Assembly (NCBI RefSeq): GCF_029893965.1
Contig: NZ_JARXXP010000011.1
Coordinates: 121,205-185,204 of the forward strand
Length of the DNA: 64,000 bases
Origin: Paenibacillus sp. PastM-3
GTDB taxonomy: Bacteria > Bacillota > Bacilli > Paenibacillales > Paenibacillaceae
Direction: 5' to 3'
The translations under genes were made by a program, and so were the position numbers. Shown here piece by piece: positions 8,261-16,930 of the stretch. How positions within the stretch are numbered: the first letter of the stretch is position 1; each line of letters starts with the position of its first letter. Under the pieces are notes generated by a model. That model saw nothing but the letters and a program-made list of their open reading frames with translations, searched no databases and had not been told where the DNA came from.

Positions 8261-10006
8261 ATGATGCAATTATCCCGCAATTCCTTACCGCAGGAGGGGG
8301 GCATATCCGCCCCGCTGCTGCCGGTTCCCCTGTCCTTTGAACGGAACTGGCTGCAGGATCTGGAATCCAGGCTGGAAAAAGGCGGCCCCTGGGGCGACTG
8401 GAAATTATCCCGGCTGGCTGTGCAGGGGGAACAATGCGGCCTTGTCACCAGCTTTGACGAGCTGCAGTGCACGAAGCATCTGTCTGGCCTGTCCCCGCTG
8501 CCCCATCAGCTTGATACCGCTCATAAAGTACTGTTTGAAATGTCAGGCCGGGCCATTCTTGCGGATGAGGTGGGGCTTGGCAAGACGATTGAAGCCGGAC
8601 TGATCCTGAAAGAGTATCTGGTACGCGGTCTGGTGGGCAAGGTACTGATCTTGGTTCCCGCTTCTCTTGTCCTGCAGTGGGTCCGGGAGCTTAACGCCAA
8701 GTTCGGAATTAACGCCGTCGCCCAGAAAAAAGCCTATTCGTGGAGCAATGACATCGTTGTCGCTTCCCTGGATACGGCCAAGCGTGATCCGCATAAGGAG
8801 CTGCTGCTAAGCGCTGAATACGACATGCTGATTATTGACGAGGCTCACAAGCTGAAGAACAAGAAATCGACCAATTACCAGTTCGTTCAGCAGCTCCGCA
8901 AAAAATACTGCCTGCTGCTCACCGCGACGCCTGTCCAGAACGACCTCGGCGAGCTGTTCAATCTGATTACGCTGCTGAAGCCGGGACAGCTGGGGAATCA
9001 GGGCGATTTTGCCGCCAACTTTGTCGTCGATAAACGTCAGCCGAAGAACGAGGTGCAGCTGCGCGGCGAGCTTTCCAAGGTGATGATCCGCAACCGCCGC
9101 GGCGAGGGGCCTGTTACCTTCACGAAGCGCAAAGTACGCAATATTCCGCTTACTCTATCACCTGAGGAAAAAGCACTCTATGACGGGGTTACCGCATTTG
9201 TCAAAGATACGTACCAGGAATCCGGCGGTAATCTCAGCAGTATGCTCTCTCTTGTGACACTGCAACGTGAAGTCTGCAGCAGCCGTGACGCCGTCTTCAT
9301 CACTCTCGTTAATCTGATCAAAAAGCTGCCTGCCGATTCGCCCAAACGTGAGCGGATGATGGAGCTGCTGCAGAGTATCCGCACAGTCAAGACGAACACC
9401 AAGGCGGAGAAGACGATGGAGCTGATCCGGGAAATGAATGAAAAGGTGATTGTCTTCACGGAGTACCGGGCCACCCAGGAATATCTACTGCAGTACTTCC
9501 GTGATCACGGGCTGCAATGTGTGCCTTATTCGGGCGGAATGAACCGCGGCAAAAAAGACTGGATGATGGATCTGTTCCGCGGACGCGCCCAGGTCATGAT
9601 TGCCACCGAAGCGGGCGGTGAGGGCATTAACCTGCAATTCTGCCACCATATGATCAATTTCGATCTGCCCTGGAACCCGATGCGGGTGGAGCAGCGGATC
9701 GGCCGGGTACACCGGCTGGGACAGCAGAATGATGTCGTCATCTATAATCTGTCTACCCAGGGAACGATCGAAGAGCATATCCTCCATCTGCTGCATGAGA
9801 AAATCAACATGTTCGAAATGGTTATCGGGGGGCTGGATGTTATTCTCGAACGCTTTGAACAGAAGGAGTCGCTGGAAAAAAGCCTTTATAAAATCATGCT
9901 GGAAGCCCGCAGCGACGAGGAGCTGCGCAGCGGACTGGATCATATCGGCGAATCGCTGAGCGAGCTGTCTCACGAAACCCGGCAGGAAAGCGGGGTTTCG
10001 CCATGA
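8261..10006 (+). CDS. SNF2-family DEAD/DEAH helicase (YqhH-like)
   Basis: This 581-residue superfamily 2 ATPase carries Walker A DEVGLGKTI (residues 102-110), DEAH (193-196), LLTATPVQND (motif III) and the SNF2 C-terminal signature EAGGEGINLQF with QRIGRVHRLGQ (motif VI arginine finger). Such RapA/HepA-type enzymes translocate on duplex DNA and displace proteins such as stalled RNA polymerase. It is shorter than RapA and lacks its extra N-terminal Tudor-like domains. GGAGGAGG ends about eight bases before the ATG. The stop overlaps the start of the next gene (ATGA), so the two are translationally coupled; this pair matches yqhH-yqhG of Bacillus. The precise role is not established. Confidence 0.9.
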   Translation: MMQLSRNSLPQEGGISAPLLPVPLSFERNWLQDLESRLEKGGPWGDWKLSRLAVQGEQCGLVTSFDELQCTKHLSGLSPLPHQLDTAHKVLFEMSGRAILADEVGLGKTIEAGLILKEYLVRGLVGKVLILVPASLVLQWVRELNAKFGINAVAQKKAYSWSNDIVVASLDTAKRDPHKELLLSAEYDMLIIDEAHKLKNKKSTNYQFVQQLRKKYCLLLTATPVQNDLGELFNLITLLKPGQLGNQGDFAANFVVDKRQPKNEVQLRGELSKVMIRNRRGEGPVTFTKRKVRNIPLTLSPEEKALYDGVTAFVKDTYQESGGNLSSMLSLVTLQREVCSSRDAVFITLVNLIKKLPADSPKRERMMELLQSIRTVKTNTKAEKTMELIREMNEKVIVFTEYRATQEYLLQYFRDHGLQCVPYSGGMNRGKKDWMMDLFRGRAQVMIATEAGGEGINLQFCHHMINFDLPWNPMRVEQRIGRVHRLGQQNDVVIYNLSTQGTIEEHILHLLHEKINMFEMVIGGLDVILERFEQKESLEKSLYKIMLEARSDEELRSGLDHIGESLSELSHETRQESGVSP

Positions 10007-11082
10007 CACTAACTGCACAGGAGGTGCGCAGGCATGTGATGGATTATCTGGAGGCTACCGGCTGCACCGTTATCGAGGTTTCACCGCTGCATGTAACGGT
10101 CAAGCTCTCGCCCCGCGCCGACCGGATGCTGACCGACAGGCCCTATTACTGGGGTTTCGTTGAGCGGACAGGCGCGGAGCCGGAGACACTTTCCTTCACC
10201 TTCGTATTTGATCCCGAGCAATATGATCATGCCGCGACTCAGGCGGCTGCAGCCCCTGCCCGGCCACGCGGCGGTATGAACCTTCCGCCAGCTCCCGTGG
10301 TTCAGCCGGGCAGCACAGAGATGGAGGCTGCGTCAGAGCCTGCCGCGGATACAGCGCCTGCAGGCACTTTTGGCGGCTCCCCGAACGGTGCGCCGCCCGG
10401 AGTTTCCACGGACCCGCAGGACAGCATCCTTGCCCGCTACTTCGGCATCGTGCCGGCACTGCCGCGGCTGGGTCCGGGCCTGATCCGCCGTGAGGATGTC
10501 ACCTACGGCAGCAAGCGGCTCAAGCAAATCTGGGACGCTGCAAGAGATGAAGGCAAGTGCCTGCAGCTGTTCGAGGACCCCGGCAGCAGACAGCGCATGA
10601 CTTTATTCTCGGCAGCCTATGAGCCTTGGCTTGGCGTGTGTTACAAGGTCGAGATGACCTGTGACCTGAAGCGGGAGGAGCTGCATTTCCTCGGCATCTC
10701 CCTGACCACAGGGAGAATTGTCGCTGATTTTGATACCAGGCTGGGCAGTCTGGAGCTGACTCCCCGCCTGCCGGAGAATATTCATATCCAGCCGTATGAG
10801 CTGACCGTTTCAGGCGGAGCTGACAGGCTGGAGAGCTATCTGACTAACCAGCTCGCCGGACTGGATTACAGCTGGGCTGAAGAAGCGCGGGAGCGGCTCA
10901 GGCTGGAGCTGAGCATCGTGGATCTTTATTATTCCGAGCTGCTGAAGGAGCCGGACGAGGAGAAGAAGCAGGCCATCGAGGAGCAATATAACGCCCGGCG
11001 GACCGAGACTAGCTGGCAATATGAGCCGCAAATTGCAGTTTCCGCTGTCACATATGGTCTGTTTCATCTGCGCAGCTCATAG
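10003..11082 (+). CDS. YqhG family protein
   Basis: This 359-residue soluble protein is recognised as YqhG-like by its N-terminal segment (HVMDYLEATGC, PYYWGFVERTG) and by its position directly after a SNF2 helicase. A Pro/Ala-rich insertion of about 70 residues (about residues 82-150) separates two conserved parts and is probably disordered. No enzymatic motif, signal peptide or membrane segment is visible. The start ATG overlaps the helicase stop by four bases, so it is likely a partner or accessory of that helicase; this is inference from gene order. After the stop, AGAATACG (11081-11088) and CGTATTCT (11123-11130) form an inverted repeat around a short GC stem with an A-run. Confidence 0.75.
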   Translation: MTLTAQEVRRHVMDYLEATGCTVIEVSPLHVTVKLSPRADRMLTDRPYYWGFVERTGAEPETLSFTFVFDPEQYDHAATQAAAAPARPRGGMNLPPAPVVQPGSTEMEAASEPAADTAPAGTFGGSPNGAPPGVSTDPQDSILARYFGIVPALPRLGPGLIRREDVTYGSKRLKQIWDAARDEGKCLQLFEDPGSRQRMTLFSAAYEPWLGVCYKVEMTCDLKREELHFLGISLTTGRIVADFDTRLGSLELTPRLPENIHIQPYELTVSGGADRLESYLTNQLAGLDYSWAEEARERLRLELSIVDLYYSELLKEPDEEKKQAIEEQYNARRTETSWQYEPQIAVSAVTYGLFHLRSS

Positions 11083-11166
11083 AATACGACCAGGTCTGCT
11101 AAAAGCAGGCAAAAAAACAAGCCGTATTCTCCGCAACTGCGCGACAGCAAGCAACAGCCTTTTCAG

Positions 11167-11201
11167 GGCTTGTCTTCTACAATAGCTGTAGAGGACAAGC
11201 C
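11167..11201. terminator. Long hairpin between yqhG and the next gene
   Basis: GGCTTGTCTTCTACA and TGTAGAGGACAAGCC form a 15-bp stem with one G-U pair and a five-base loop. Only a weak T-run follows, so it may be a terminator of the helicase-yqhG transcript or a structured leader of the next gene, whose start is 36 bases downstream. Confidence 0.5.
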
Positions 11202-11236
11202 TGTATGATTTTGGAACAAGAAAGGTGAATGATGAG

Positions 11237-12313
11237 ATGAAAGCATCTGCAAGACCACAGGCAGTGCCATGGCGCCGCCGGCTGTTCCCCCTTCTGTGTC
11301 TCGGACTGGCCCTGCTGCCTGCGGCTGCGTGGGTTCCGGCAGCTGGTGAAGCAACCGCCCAGGGCAGCCGTATTCTTGTGCTGCAAGCCGTTTCCCAGGC
11401 GCTTCAGCCTGACCTCTCCATAAAGCCTCTGCCGTCACCCGAAACCCTGCAGGAATTCACTGCCGATACAATCAGCAGGTTATCTGCAGCCGCTCCTTTT
11501 ACAGCCTGGAAGAATGCCGAAACGGAATATTACCCGCTTGGACCAGGCACACACAGCTGGCTGGTCAATGTGCTCAGCGGCGGGCAGCGCATCGGATATC
11601 TGATCATCTCCGCTGCTGAAGACGGCGGCTATATGCTCAGCGAATACGGTGCAGGAACGACCGGACTTCCATACAGCTTGACCGAACTGCGCCAGTTTGT
11701 GGTGCAGGAGGCCCTTATTCCTTCATCCTATTCAGGCAACGCCGAACTCACAGCTCTTTATGCTCCCATGCTGCCGGTATGGAAGCTGACCGTGGATAAA
11801 CAGACCTATTATATTAATGCTGTAAGCCTGCAGCTTCTGCCCTGGAATTCAGCCAAGGCTGACGCTGTCCTGAAGGGAGCCCTGCCGTCGGCCGATGCGG
11901 TAACCAGCTCCGGCAGCCGCTTGTCTCCGCTGCAGGCCAGTCTTAGCGGCGGCCAGGATGATCCGTATGCGGACATCCGGTGGCTGGCCAGCTCCAGGCT
12001 GAAGGCTGTAGACAGCGGCAATGTTGCCGTCCTGCTTGGCAAGGGACGGGCCCTGGCCTACCAGTCGCCTGGAGCGAATGATACGACCGGCGCTCCTTTT
12101 ATGATCACCGGCTATCAGAGCTGGCGTCCCTCCGTCCAGGAGAAGGCCACAAACAGCCGCACAGTGATCTATGCCGCTACAGGCGTAAAGGGCCGCCGCT
12201 ATCTGCCCTTCGCCCTGCTGCAAAAGACAGGAACCCTGCATAAGCTTCCTGATGCACAGGGCAGTGATTTGGCTTACGGGACTGAGACTGACGCTATTAC
12301 GATGCTGCGTTAG
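11237..12313 (+). CDS. Secreted or membrane-anchored protein, function unknown
   Basis: I do not recognise the family. The chosen ATG follows AAAGGTG by nine bases; a GTG at 11225 in the same frame overlaps that site and is less likely. The product of 358 residues starts with a basic segment (WRRR) and one hydrophobic stretch of about 18 residues (LFPLLCLGLALLPAAAW), a signal peptide or anchor. The rest is a soluble domain rich in Ser, Ala, Leu and Gly, without cysteine pairs or catalytic motifs; QTYYINAVSLQLLPW resembles a short beta-repeat. It stands alone between two non-coding stretches. Location outside the membrane is a safe inference; function is open. Confidence 0.65.
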   Translation: MKASARPQAVPWRRRLFPLLCLGLALLPAAAWVPAAGEATAQGSRILVLQAVSQALQPDLSIKPLPSPETLQEFTADTISRLSAAAPFTAWKNAETEYYPLGPGTHSWLVNVLSGGQRIGYLIISAAEDGGYMLSEYGAGTTGLPYSLTELRQFVVQEALIPSSYSGNAELTALYAPMLPVWKLTVDKQTYYINAVSLQLLPWNSAKADAVLKGALPSADAVTSSGSRLSPLQASLSGGQDDPYADIRWLASSRLKAVDSGNVAVLLGKGRALAYQSPGANDTTGAPFMITGYQSWRPSVQEKATNSRTVIYAATGVKGRRYLPFALLQKTGTLHKLPDAQGSDLAYGTETDAITMLR

Positions 12314-12468
12314 CTGGTGAAGTTTCGCGTCTGCTGTTGTTAAGGTGTAACTGCTAAAGCTTGTGTTTACTGGTGGACGAGTGCACTGGCTGCAGCGCCT
12401 GATATAGATGACTTCGTAACATCAGCGGTTCATCAGGATTTGCTCATCGCCGATTACTATTAGTCACG

Positions 12469-12653
12469 CTAACGGACTCCAGCGCCGTTATTCACGGCAA
12501 GACTAACTATCCTATACTCTAACGGACTCCAGCGCCGTTAATAAGCGGCCTTTACCTTCCATTCGGCAGATTTGGCACCAATAAGAGCGCTGCGGTCCGT
12601 TAGATTTTCAAATTGTCTCATATAACACGAATAGCGTCATTACGGTCCGTTAG
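12469..12653. repeat. Cluster of four palindromic repeats in two orientations
   Basis: The 565-base gap from 12314 to 12879 holds no gene. Two identical 22-base copies begin CTAACGGACTCCAGCGCC and end GTTA (12469-12490 and 12519-12540). Two degenerate copies in the opposite orientation follow (12582-12603, containing GCGCTGCGGTCCGTTAG, and 12630-12653, containing TACGGTCCGTTAG). Start-to-start distances are 50, 63 and 48 bases. Each copy is itself partly palindromic (TAACGG...CCGTTA), and the two orientations could pair with each other into one large stem. Confidence 0.7.
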
Positions 12654-12789
12654 CGGTTTGCAGACGCGCGTTGCAGTTGACGATTGACAGTGTGAGAATC
12701 CAAAATTCGGGTTTACATCCGCAACCTCTATGCAGCGGATCACCGGTTCTACAGTCCGTACGATCCAAATAAGCTTATCTCTAAACTAC

Positions 12790-12839
12790 AAAACAACCTT
12801 CCCGGTTAGTTGCCGTAATGCGGCCGGGAAGGTTGTTTT
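12790..12839. terminator. Bidirectional terminator-like hairpin after yqzE
   Basis: AAAACAACCTTCCCGG and CCGGGAAGGTTGTTTT form a perfect 16-bp stem with an 18-base loop. It follows the yqzE stop on the minus strand by about 40 bases and is the likely end of that transcript. Confidence 0.75.
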
Positions 12840-12879
12840 ATTGGCGTTAAATCCATGCTGCGCTCCTTGTATCCGAAGC

Positions 12880-13068
12880 TCACTTGCGGCCCTCCCGGGT
12901 CCATTTGCTCCGCCAGATCGACAGGCCAAGCGGCAGCATGCCGAACCATTTTTGCGCCCACGGCTGCTTCTCCGCTCTGCGCCGTTCCCGGCTGGCCCGC
13001 GGGTCCTCCATATAGACTACTACCTTTTCGGTAATGTACTTTACCAGATCATCTCCGCTGGAAGCCAT
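12880..13068 (-). CDS. yqzE: YqzE family small protein
   Basis: The 62-residue product matches the YqzE pattern: a DLVKYITEKVVVYM start, a PRASRERR basic stretch and a WFGMLPLGL segment near the end. AAGGAGG lies eight bases before the ATG. In Bacillus, yqzE lies next to the comG competence operon, but no competence genes flank it here. It has one amphipathic or weakly hydrophobic C-terminal segment and many Arg/Lys residues, so peripheral membrane binding is possible. It is transcribed away from the amidase gene and ends at a strong hairpin. Function of the family is unknown. Confidence 0.8.
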   Translation of the reverse strand: MASSGDDLVKYITEKVVVYMEDPRASRERRRAEKQPWAQKWFGMLPLGLSIWRSKWTREGRK

Positions 13069-13249
13069 TGTCCATACCTCCTTTCAGATCTGCACTTCAT
13101 CCGGTCCGTGCCGGACCTCTATGGATCTAGTGTGCTCGAAAGGTGACCTCTCTAAACCGGCAGCTGACCGTATAAAGTTGCCTTTTACAGCACAATCTAA
13201 CAAAGATTCCACTGGATAAACCAGTAGAACGTGCAAGGAGGTCTTACAC

Positions 13250-14023
13250 TTGAAAAATGCAAGCTTGCGGTCAGCCGGCTTTGATAAAAAGACTGTATAC
13301 CCGAGATGGCGCAGATGGACCATTTTGCTTGCTTCAGCGGGACTGATGGCGCTGCTGGCCGGACCTGCCGATGCCGCGCAAATGGCAGCTTCAGACCTGT
13401 CGCCTCTGCCGAAAGATGAACGCCGGCAGGTGCTGGGCCATGATCAGCGGATTATCCTGATTGATGCCGGGCACGGCGGGATTGACGGCGGAACCTCCCA
13501 CGGCGAGATCCTGGAGAAGGACATTACACTCGCGATCTCGCGCCGGCTGTTTCTGCTGCTGCGCAGCGACGGCTTCGATGCCATCCTGAACCGCACCGGG
13601 GATTACGCCCCGAGCGACGAGAACCTCTGGCTGCGCAGCAAATCCCGCCATCTGCGCGATCTGGCCCAGCGCAAGGAGCTGGCCGAGACTCTGCCTGCAA
13701 ATGTAGTCGTCAGCGTACACGTTAACTGGGCGCCTTCACCCGCCAAGCATGGGCCATTGGTGCTGTACCGGCAGGAAGGGCGCAGCTTTTTGCTGGCCAG
13801 GTCGATCCAGGATCAGCTGAACAAGCTGTATGGCATGAAGACTGACCCCAGACCCGGCAAACCGTTCTATCTGCTTAACAAAATAACCGCCACAACGGTA
13901 ATCGTTGAGGCGGGATTCATAAGCAGTCCGGAGGACCGCAGCCGTCTTTGTACACCTCATGGGCAGGAGGAGCTGGCTGAGGCCATCGCCGCCGGGATCG
14001 CAGCCTACCTTATGGAAGTGTAA
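13250..14023 (+). CDS. N-acetylmuramoyl-L-alanine amidase (CwlD-like, Amidase_3)
   Basis: The enzyme cleaves the amide bond between muramic acid and the stem peptide. The 257-residue protein has an N-terminal hydrophobic signal or anchor (residues about 25-42, ending ADAAQ) and then Amidase_3 with DAGHGG (zinc His), a Glu in ILEKDI (zinc), SVHVNW (second zinc His) and VEAGF (catalytic Glu). AAGGAGG lies eight bases before the TTG start. Length and domain layout match CwlD, which acts with a deacetylase to make muramic-delta-lactam of the spore cortex. The next gene is a deacetylase-fold gene, but of the YibQ type and convergent. The 3' ends overlap by 14 bases. Confidence 0.88.
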   Translation: MKNASLRSAGFDKKTVYPRWRRWTILLASAGLMALLAGPADAAQMAASDLSPLPKDERRQVLGHDQRIILIDAGHGGIDGGTSHGEILEKDITLAISRRLFLLLRSDGFDAILNRTGDYAPSDENLWLRSKSRHLRDLAQRKELAETLPANVVVSVHVNWAPSPAKHGPLVLYRQEGRSFLLARSIQDQLNKLYGMKTDPRPGKPFYLLNKITATTVIVEAGFISSPEDRSRLCTPHGQEELAEAIAAGIAAYLMEV

Positions 14024-14906
14024 GCCGCGCATTCCATTTCCATTCTTCCTTAACCAGATCAGAGATGCCGACAAAGTCTACAGTGTCCTTCAGTTCTTCA
14101 ATGCCGCTGCGGATGCCCGCAGCGGTCTCTTTGCCCTGTATGCCGACATGCCCGATGGTTATACAATACCGCTGGTCCTGTGCATGCTCCTGCACCAGCC
14201 GCATTTGCTTGAGGACATGGCCTGCGGAGTGGACATCATCAAGGAAGATGTGGTTCTCCACCGGGGGAAGCCCTTGCTCACGGGCAAGCTTACCCGCTAT
14301 TGACCGGTAATTGGTATGGCTGTCTAAAAAAAACAGCCCCCGCTCCCTGCAGACCGCCAGCACAATTCCCATTACCCGTTCATCCCCGGTCACCTTGGAG
14401 CCCATGTGATTGTTGATGCCGATGGCGTAAGGGACATTATCAATCGCCGCTTCCACCCGTTCCCGTACCTCAGTGTCGCTCATACTGGTCAGGACAGCTC
14501 CCGGTCCCAGCCACTCCGGCTTGCCCTGGCGCGGCTCCATCGGCAGATGCACGAGTACATCATAACCGCGTTCATGCGCTCTCTTGGCATCCTGCTCTGT
14601 GGTGGACAGGAACGGCATGACGGCAGCCGTAATTTTGATCGGCAGTGCCAACATCTCATCTGTGCCGCGCATCCTGTTGCCGAAATCGTCAATGATGATC
14701 GCTACCTTGCCGCGGCCTGCCTGTGCCGGCTTAGCTACAGTTGCCTGCACACCATTGATCCCGGACCGCTCTCCCTCGGCCCTTATTTCAGAAGCTGCTC
14801 CCGCTGCTGACGGGGCTCCCGGAATCAGAGATGTCATAAGGACAGCTACGGCAACATAGGAGAGCAGCTTGCGGCAGTTAGGCAGCTGGTACTTGCTTTT
14901 GTTCAT
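14010..14906 (-). CDS. Divergent polysaccharide deacetylase family protein (YibQ-type)
   Basis: The 298-residue protein has an N-terminal signal peptide (LLSYVAVAVLMTSLIPG) followed by a deacetylase-like barrel. Motifs are AIIIDDFGNR (Asp pair), VLVHLPMEP, GINNHMGSKVT, FFLDSHTNY and TIGHVG, which are the hallmark of the YibQ / divergent polysaccharide deacetylase family. It probably acts outside the membrane on a glycan; no substrate is proven for the family. AAGGAGG precedes the ATG. It converges on the amidase gene, overlapping it by 14 bases, and lies just upstream of an unrelated dehydrogenase gene in the other direction. Confidence 0.85.
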   Translation of the reverse strand: MNKSKYQLPNCRKLLSYVAVAVLMTSLIPGAPSAAGAASEIRAEGERSGINGVQATVAKPAQAGRGKVAIIIDDFGNRMRGTDEMLALPIKITAAVMPFLSTTEQDAKRAHERGYDVLVHLPMEPRQGKPEWLGPGAVLTSMSDTEVRERVEAAIDNVPYAIGINNHMGSKVTGDERVMGIVLAVCRERGLFFLDSHTNYRSIAGKLAREQGLPPVENHIFLDDVHSAGHVLKQMRLVQEHAQDQRYCITIGHVGIQGKETAAGIRSGIEELKDTVDFVGISDLVKEEWKWNARLTLP

Positions 14907-14990
14907 AAGAAACGCCTCCTTCGTCTATAACTGATACTCTCATTGTTTGGAATCCGCAGGAGTAATATGTACAGGCGGGATGCGCAATAA

Positions 14991-16094
14991 TTAACAGTCC
15001 TGCTCAGTCTGCCGTCCAAGAAGGTCAGCTGCCAGCAGTGCCGTATATACATCCTGAGGCACTACTGTAAACGGCATGTTTTTCATCGGCCCGTCTTCGG
15101 CACAGCTGGCCGCAGCAGCAGCCATAAGCCTCTCCGCAGGAACACCTCCAAGCCCCATCTGATCCAGGGTAAGGGGCAACCGGGCCTCGCGGCAGAAGGC
15201 GGCAACGGCAGCAGTCTCTTCTTGCGGCGCCTGCTCAAGCATCAGCTGCGCCAGGGTGGCGAACGCCACCTTCTCTCCGTGCAGCATATGCCGGCATTCT
15301 TCAAGCACGGTCAGCCCGTTATGAATGGCATGGGCTGCGGCGAGGCCCCCGCTCTCAAAGCCTATCCCGCTCAGGTAGATGTTCGCTTCAATAATACGGG
15401 CGACCTGTGCGGAGGCTCTGCCCTGCCGGACATCTTCCAGGGCGCAAGGCCCGTCCTGGAGAAGGGTATCATAGCAGGCCCGGGCGAGAGCGAAGGCAGC
15501 GATCGAGCCCGCGCCGCCGGCTTCAGTGACAGCACCTGACCTGCGGCAGGCTCTCGCTTCAAAGTAGGTCGACAGCGCATCCCCCATCCCCGCTGCCAGC
15601 AGCCGGGCCGGTGCCTTGGCAATCAGCCCGGTGTCGGCGATTACAGCATCAGGACTGCGCCGCAGGGACAAGTAACGGTCAAATGCTCCTTGTTCCGAGT
15701 ACAACACCGCTACCGCGCTGCACGGCGCATCCGTTGAAGCAACCGTCGGAACCAGAATGACCGGCAGCCTGGCGTAGTGACTGACCGCCTTGGCGGTATC
15801 CAGTGTTTTGCCTCCGCCGATCCCCAGAATGACCCCTATCCTGTCAAGATTGAGCTCAGAAACAATCTGTTCCACTTGCGCCAAGCTGCACTCACCCAGA
15901 AATTCCCGCACCTGGAGTCCCAGCGCCTCCCGGGCAAAGCTGCTCCGGATCTCCTCACCATATACAGACAAAATATAAGGGTCAACGATTGCATAAGCCT
16001 CTCCGGCCTCCATTTGTACACAATAAGCTCCAAGCCTGGCTATCTCGCCCTCCCCCTGAATGTACTTTGACGGAGCATATGTAACCTGTCTCAT
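14991..16094 (-). CDS. Iron/zinc-containing alcohol dehydrogenase, GldA-like
   Basis: The protein resembles glycerol dehydrogenase: NAD-binding GIGGGKTLDTAKA, PTVASTDAPCS, and metal ligands in GMGDALSTYFEA (Asp), GGLAAAHAIHNGL (His) and CRHMLHGEKVA (His). GldA oxidises glycerol to dihydroxyacetone with NAD; related enzymes use other polyols. AAGGAGG lies nine bases before the ATG at 16094, so I reject the longer frame beginning at 16127, and the product has 367 residues, the family's usual size. It reads in the same direction as the MerR gene upstream but a terminator separates them. Substrate is uncertain. Confidence 0.85.
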   Translation of the reverse strand: MRQVTYAPSKYIQGEGEIARLGAYCVQMEAGEAYAIVDPYILSVYGEEIRSSFAREALGLQVREFLGECSLAQVEQIVSELNLDRIGVILGIGGGKTLDTAKAVSHYARLPVILVPTVASTDAPCSAVAVLYSEQGAFDRYLSLRRSPDAVIADTGLIAKAPARLLAAGMGDALSTYFEARACRRSGAVTEAGGAGSIAAFALARACYDTLLQDGPCALEDVRQGRASAQVARIIEANIYLSGIGFESGGLAAAHAIHNGLTVLEECRHMLHGEKVAFATLAQLMLEQAPQEETAAVAAFCREARLPLTLDQMGLGGVPAERLMAAAAASCAEDGPMKNMPFTVVPQDVYTALLAADLLGRQTEQDC

Positions 16095-16160
16095 GCCAAT
16101 TCCCTCCTTTTTCCAATTGAACTTCATTGTAAAGAAGCACTGCTCCCTGCGCTATTAAAA

Positions 16161-16188
16161 AAGCCCCAATCCCGGCGGGATGGAGCTT
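16161..16188 (-). terminator. Terminator of the MerR gene
   Basis: AAGC...ATCCCG pairs with CGGGAT...GCTT, and the minus strand continues into seven U. It separates the MerR gene from the dehydrogenase gene. Confidence 0.6.
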
Positions 16189-16202
16189 CAGTGAGCAGTT
16201 AT

Positions 16203-16709
16203 CTATTTTTTCCGGGCAGGCATCCGTTTGACATCTCCGGTCAGCGTACAATCCTCATTGCGGGTTCCAATGCCGCTGACGGTAACCTTGTTATCGATGA
16301 AATCCACGATCTGCTGCAACGAAGCAATCTGATCGAGGATATTTTGCTTATGGGTCTGGATTTTGTCATACAGCTCCGGGTATCCGCTCAGGTCGGAATC
16401 CGGGGTCAGGCTCAGATAGGGACGCATCTCGTCCAGCGGCATTCCGGTTTTTTTGAGGCAGACAATCAGCTTCATCCGCTCCACATCCTGCCCGCTATAG
16501 ATCCGGTGCGTATTTCCTTTACGTTTAGCGCGGGGCAGCAGCCCGATTTTTTCATAGTAGCGGATCGTATCCTCGGCTATACCGGTGAGCTCCGCTGCTT
16601 TTTTAATGGAATAGCCCTCCTGGACTCCCTGTTCCGCTTCCCCTGCTTGTTCTTCCTTTGCCCGTTCTTCTTCCGCCAATTCCATTCTTGCTTCCGACGC
16701 CTCTATCAT
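16203..16709 (-). CDS. MerR family transcriptional regulator
   Basis: A winged helix of MerR type (YSIKKAAELTGIAEDTIRYYEKIGLL, then HRIYSGQDVERMKLI) is followed by a dimerising coiled coil (DKIQTHKQNILDQIASLQQIVDFIDN). The helix-turn-helix is preceded by an unusual acidic tail of about 35 residues (EEERAKEEQAGEAEQG). I chose the ATG at 16709 because GGAGG precedes it; the frame is open to 16760, but that codon would lie at the predicted transcription start. MerR proteins activate promoters with 19-base spacers. Both this gene and the divergent SDR gene have such promoters with matching operators, so the SDR is the likely target. No metal-binding cysteines are placed as in CueR or ZntR, so a metal effector is unlikely. 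Confidence 0.85.
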   Translation of the reverse strand: MIEASEARMELAEEERAKEEQAGEAEQGVQEGYSIKKAAELTGIAEDTIRYYEKIGLLPRAKRKGNTHRIYSGQDVERMKLIVCLKKTGMPLDEMRPYLSLTPDSDLSGYPELYDKIQTHKQNILDQIASLQQIVDFIDNKVTVSGIGTRNEDCTLTGDVKRMPARKK

Positions 16710-16767
16710 TTCCTGCACCTCCAGAATTTCCCGGCCAATTCTTGAGCCTGTAATATCCAATTAACTT

Positions 16768-16856
16768 ATTGTATAACTTGGAGTCAGCTCCAAGTCAAGC
16801 GCTACATTTTCCGCCAAAACATCCCTTGACTTGGAGTCGGCTCCAGGTTATAGAAT
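16768..16856. promoter_or_regulatory. Divergent MerR-type promoters with 19-base spacers
   Basis: Leftward, TTGACT (16798-16793) and TACAAT (16773-16768) have a 19-base spacer containing the operator ACTTGGAGTCAGCTCCAAGT (16776-16795). Rightward, TTGACT (16826-16831) and TAGAAT (16851-16856) also have a 19-base spacer with TTGGAGTCGGCTCCAGG. Over-long spacers with a central palindrome are diagnostic of MerR regulation. Confidence 0.85.
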
Positions 16857-16930
16857 GAGCCCACCATCAGATACACGGTGTTGACGCACCGCTATCCTGG
16901 CCCCTAATATCAAACGAAGGAGAGATATCA

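Noticed and set aside
12469..12653. CRISPR array
   Set aside because: The repeats are in mixed orientation, of unequal similarity and with irregular spacing, and no cas genes are present.
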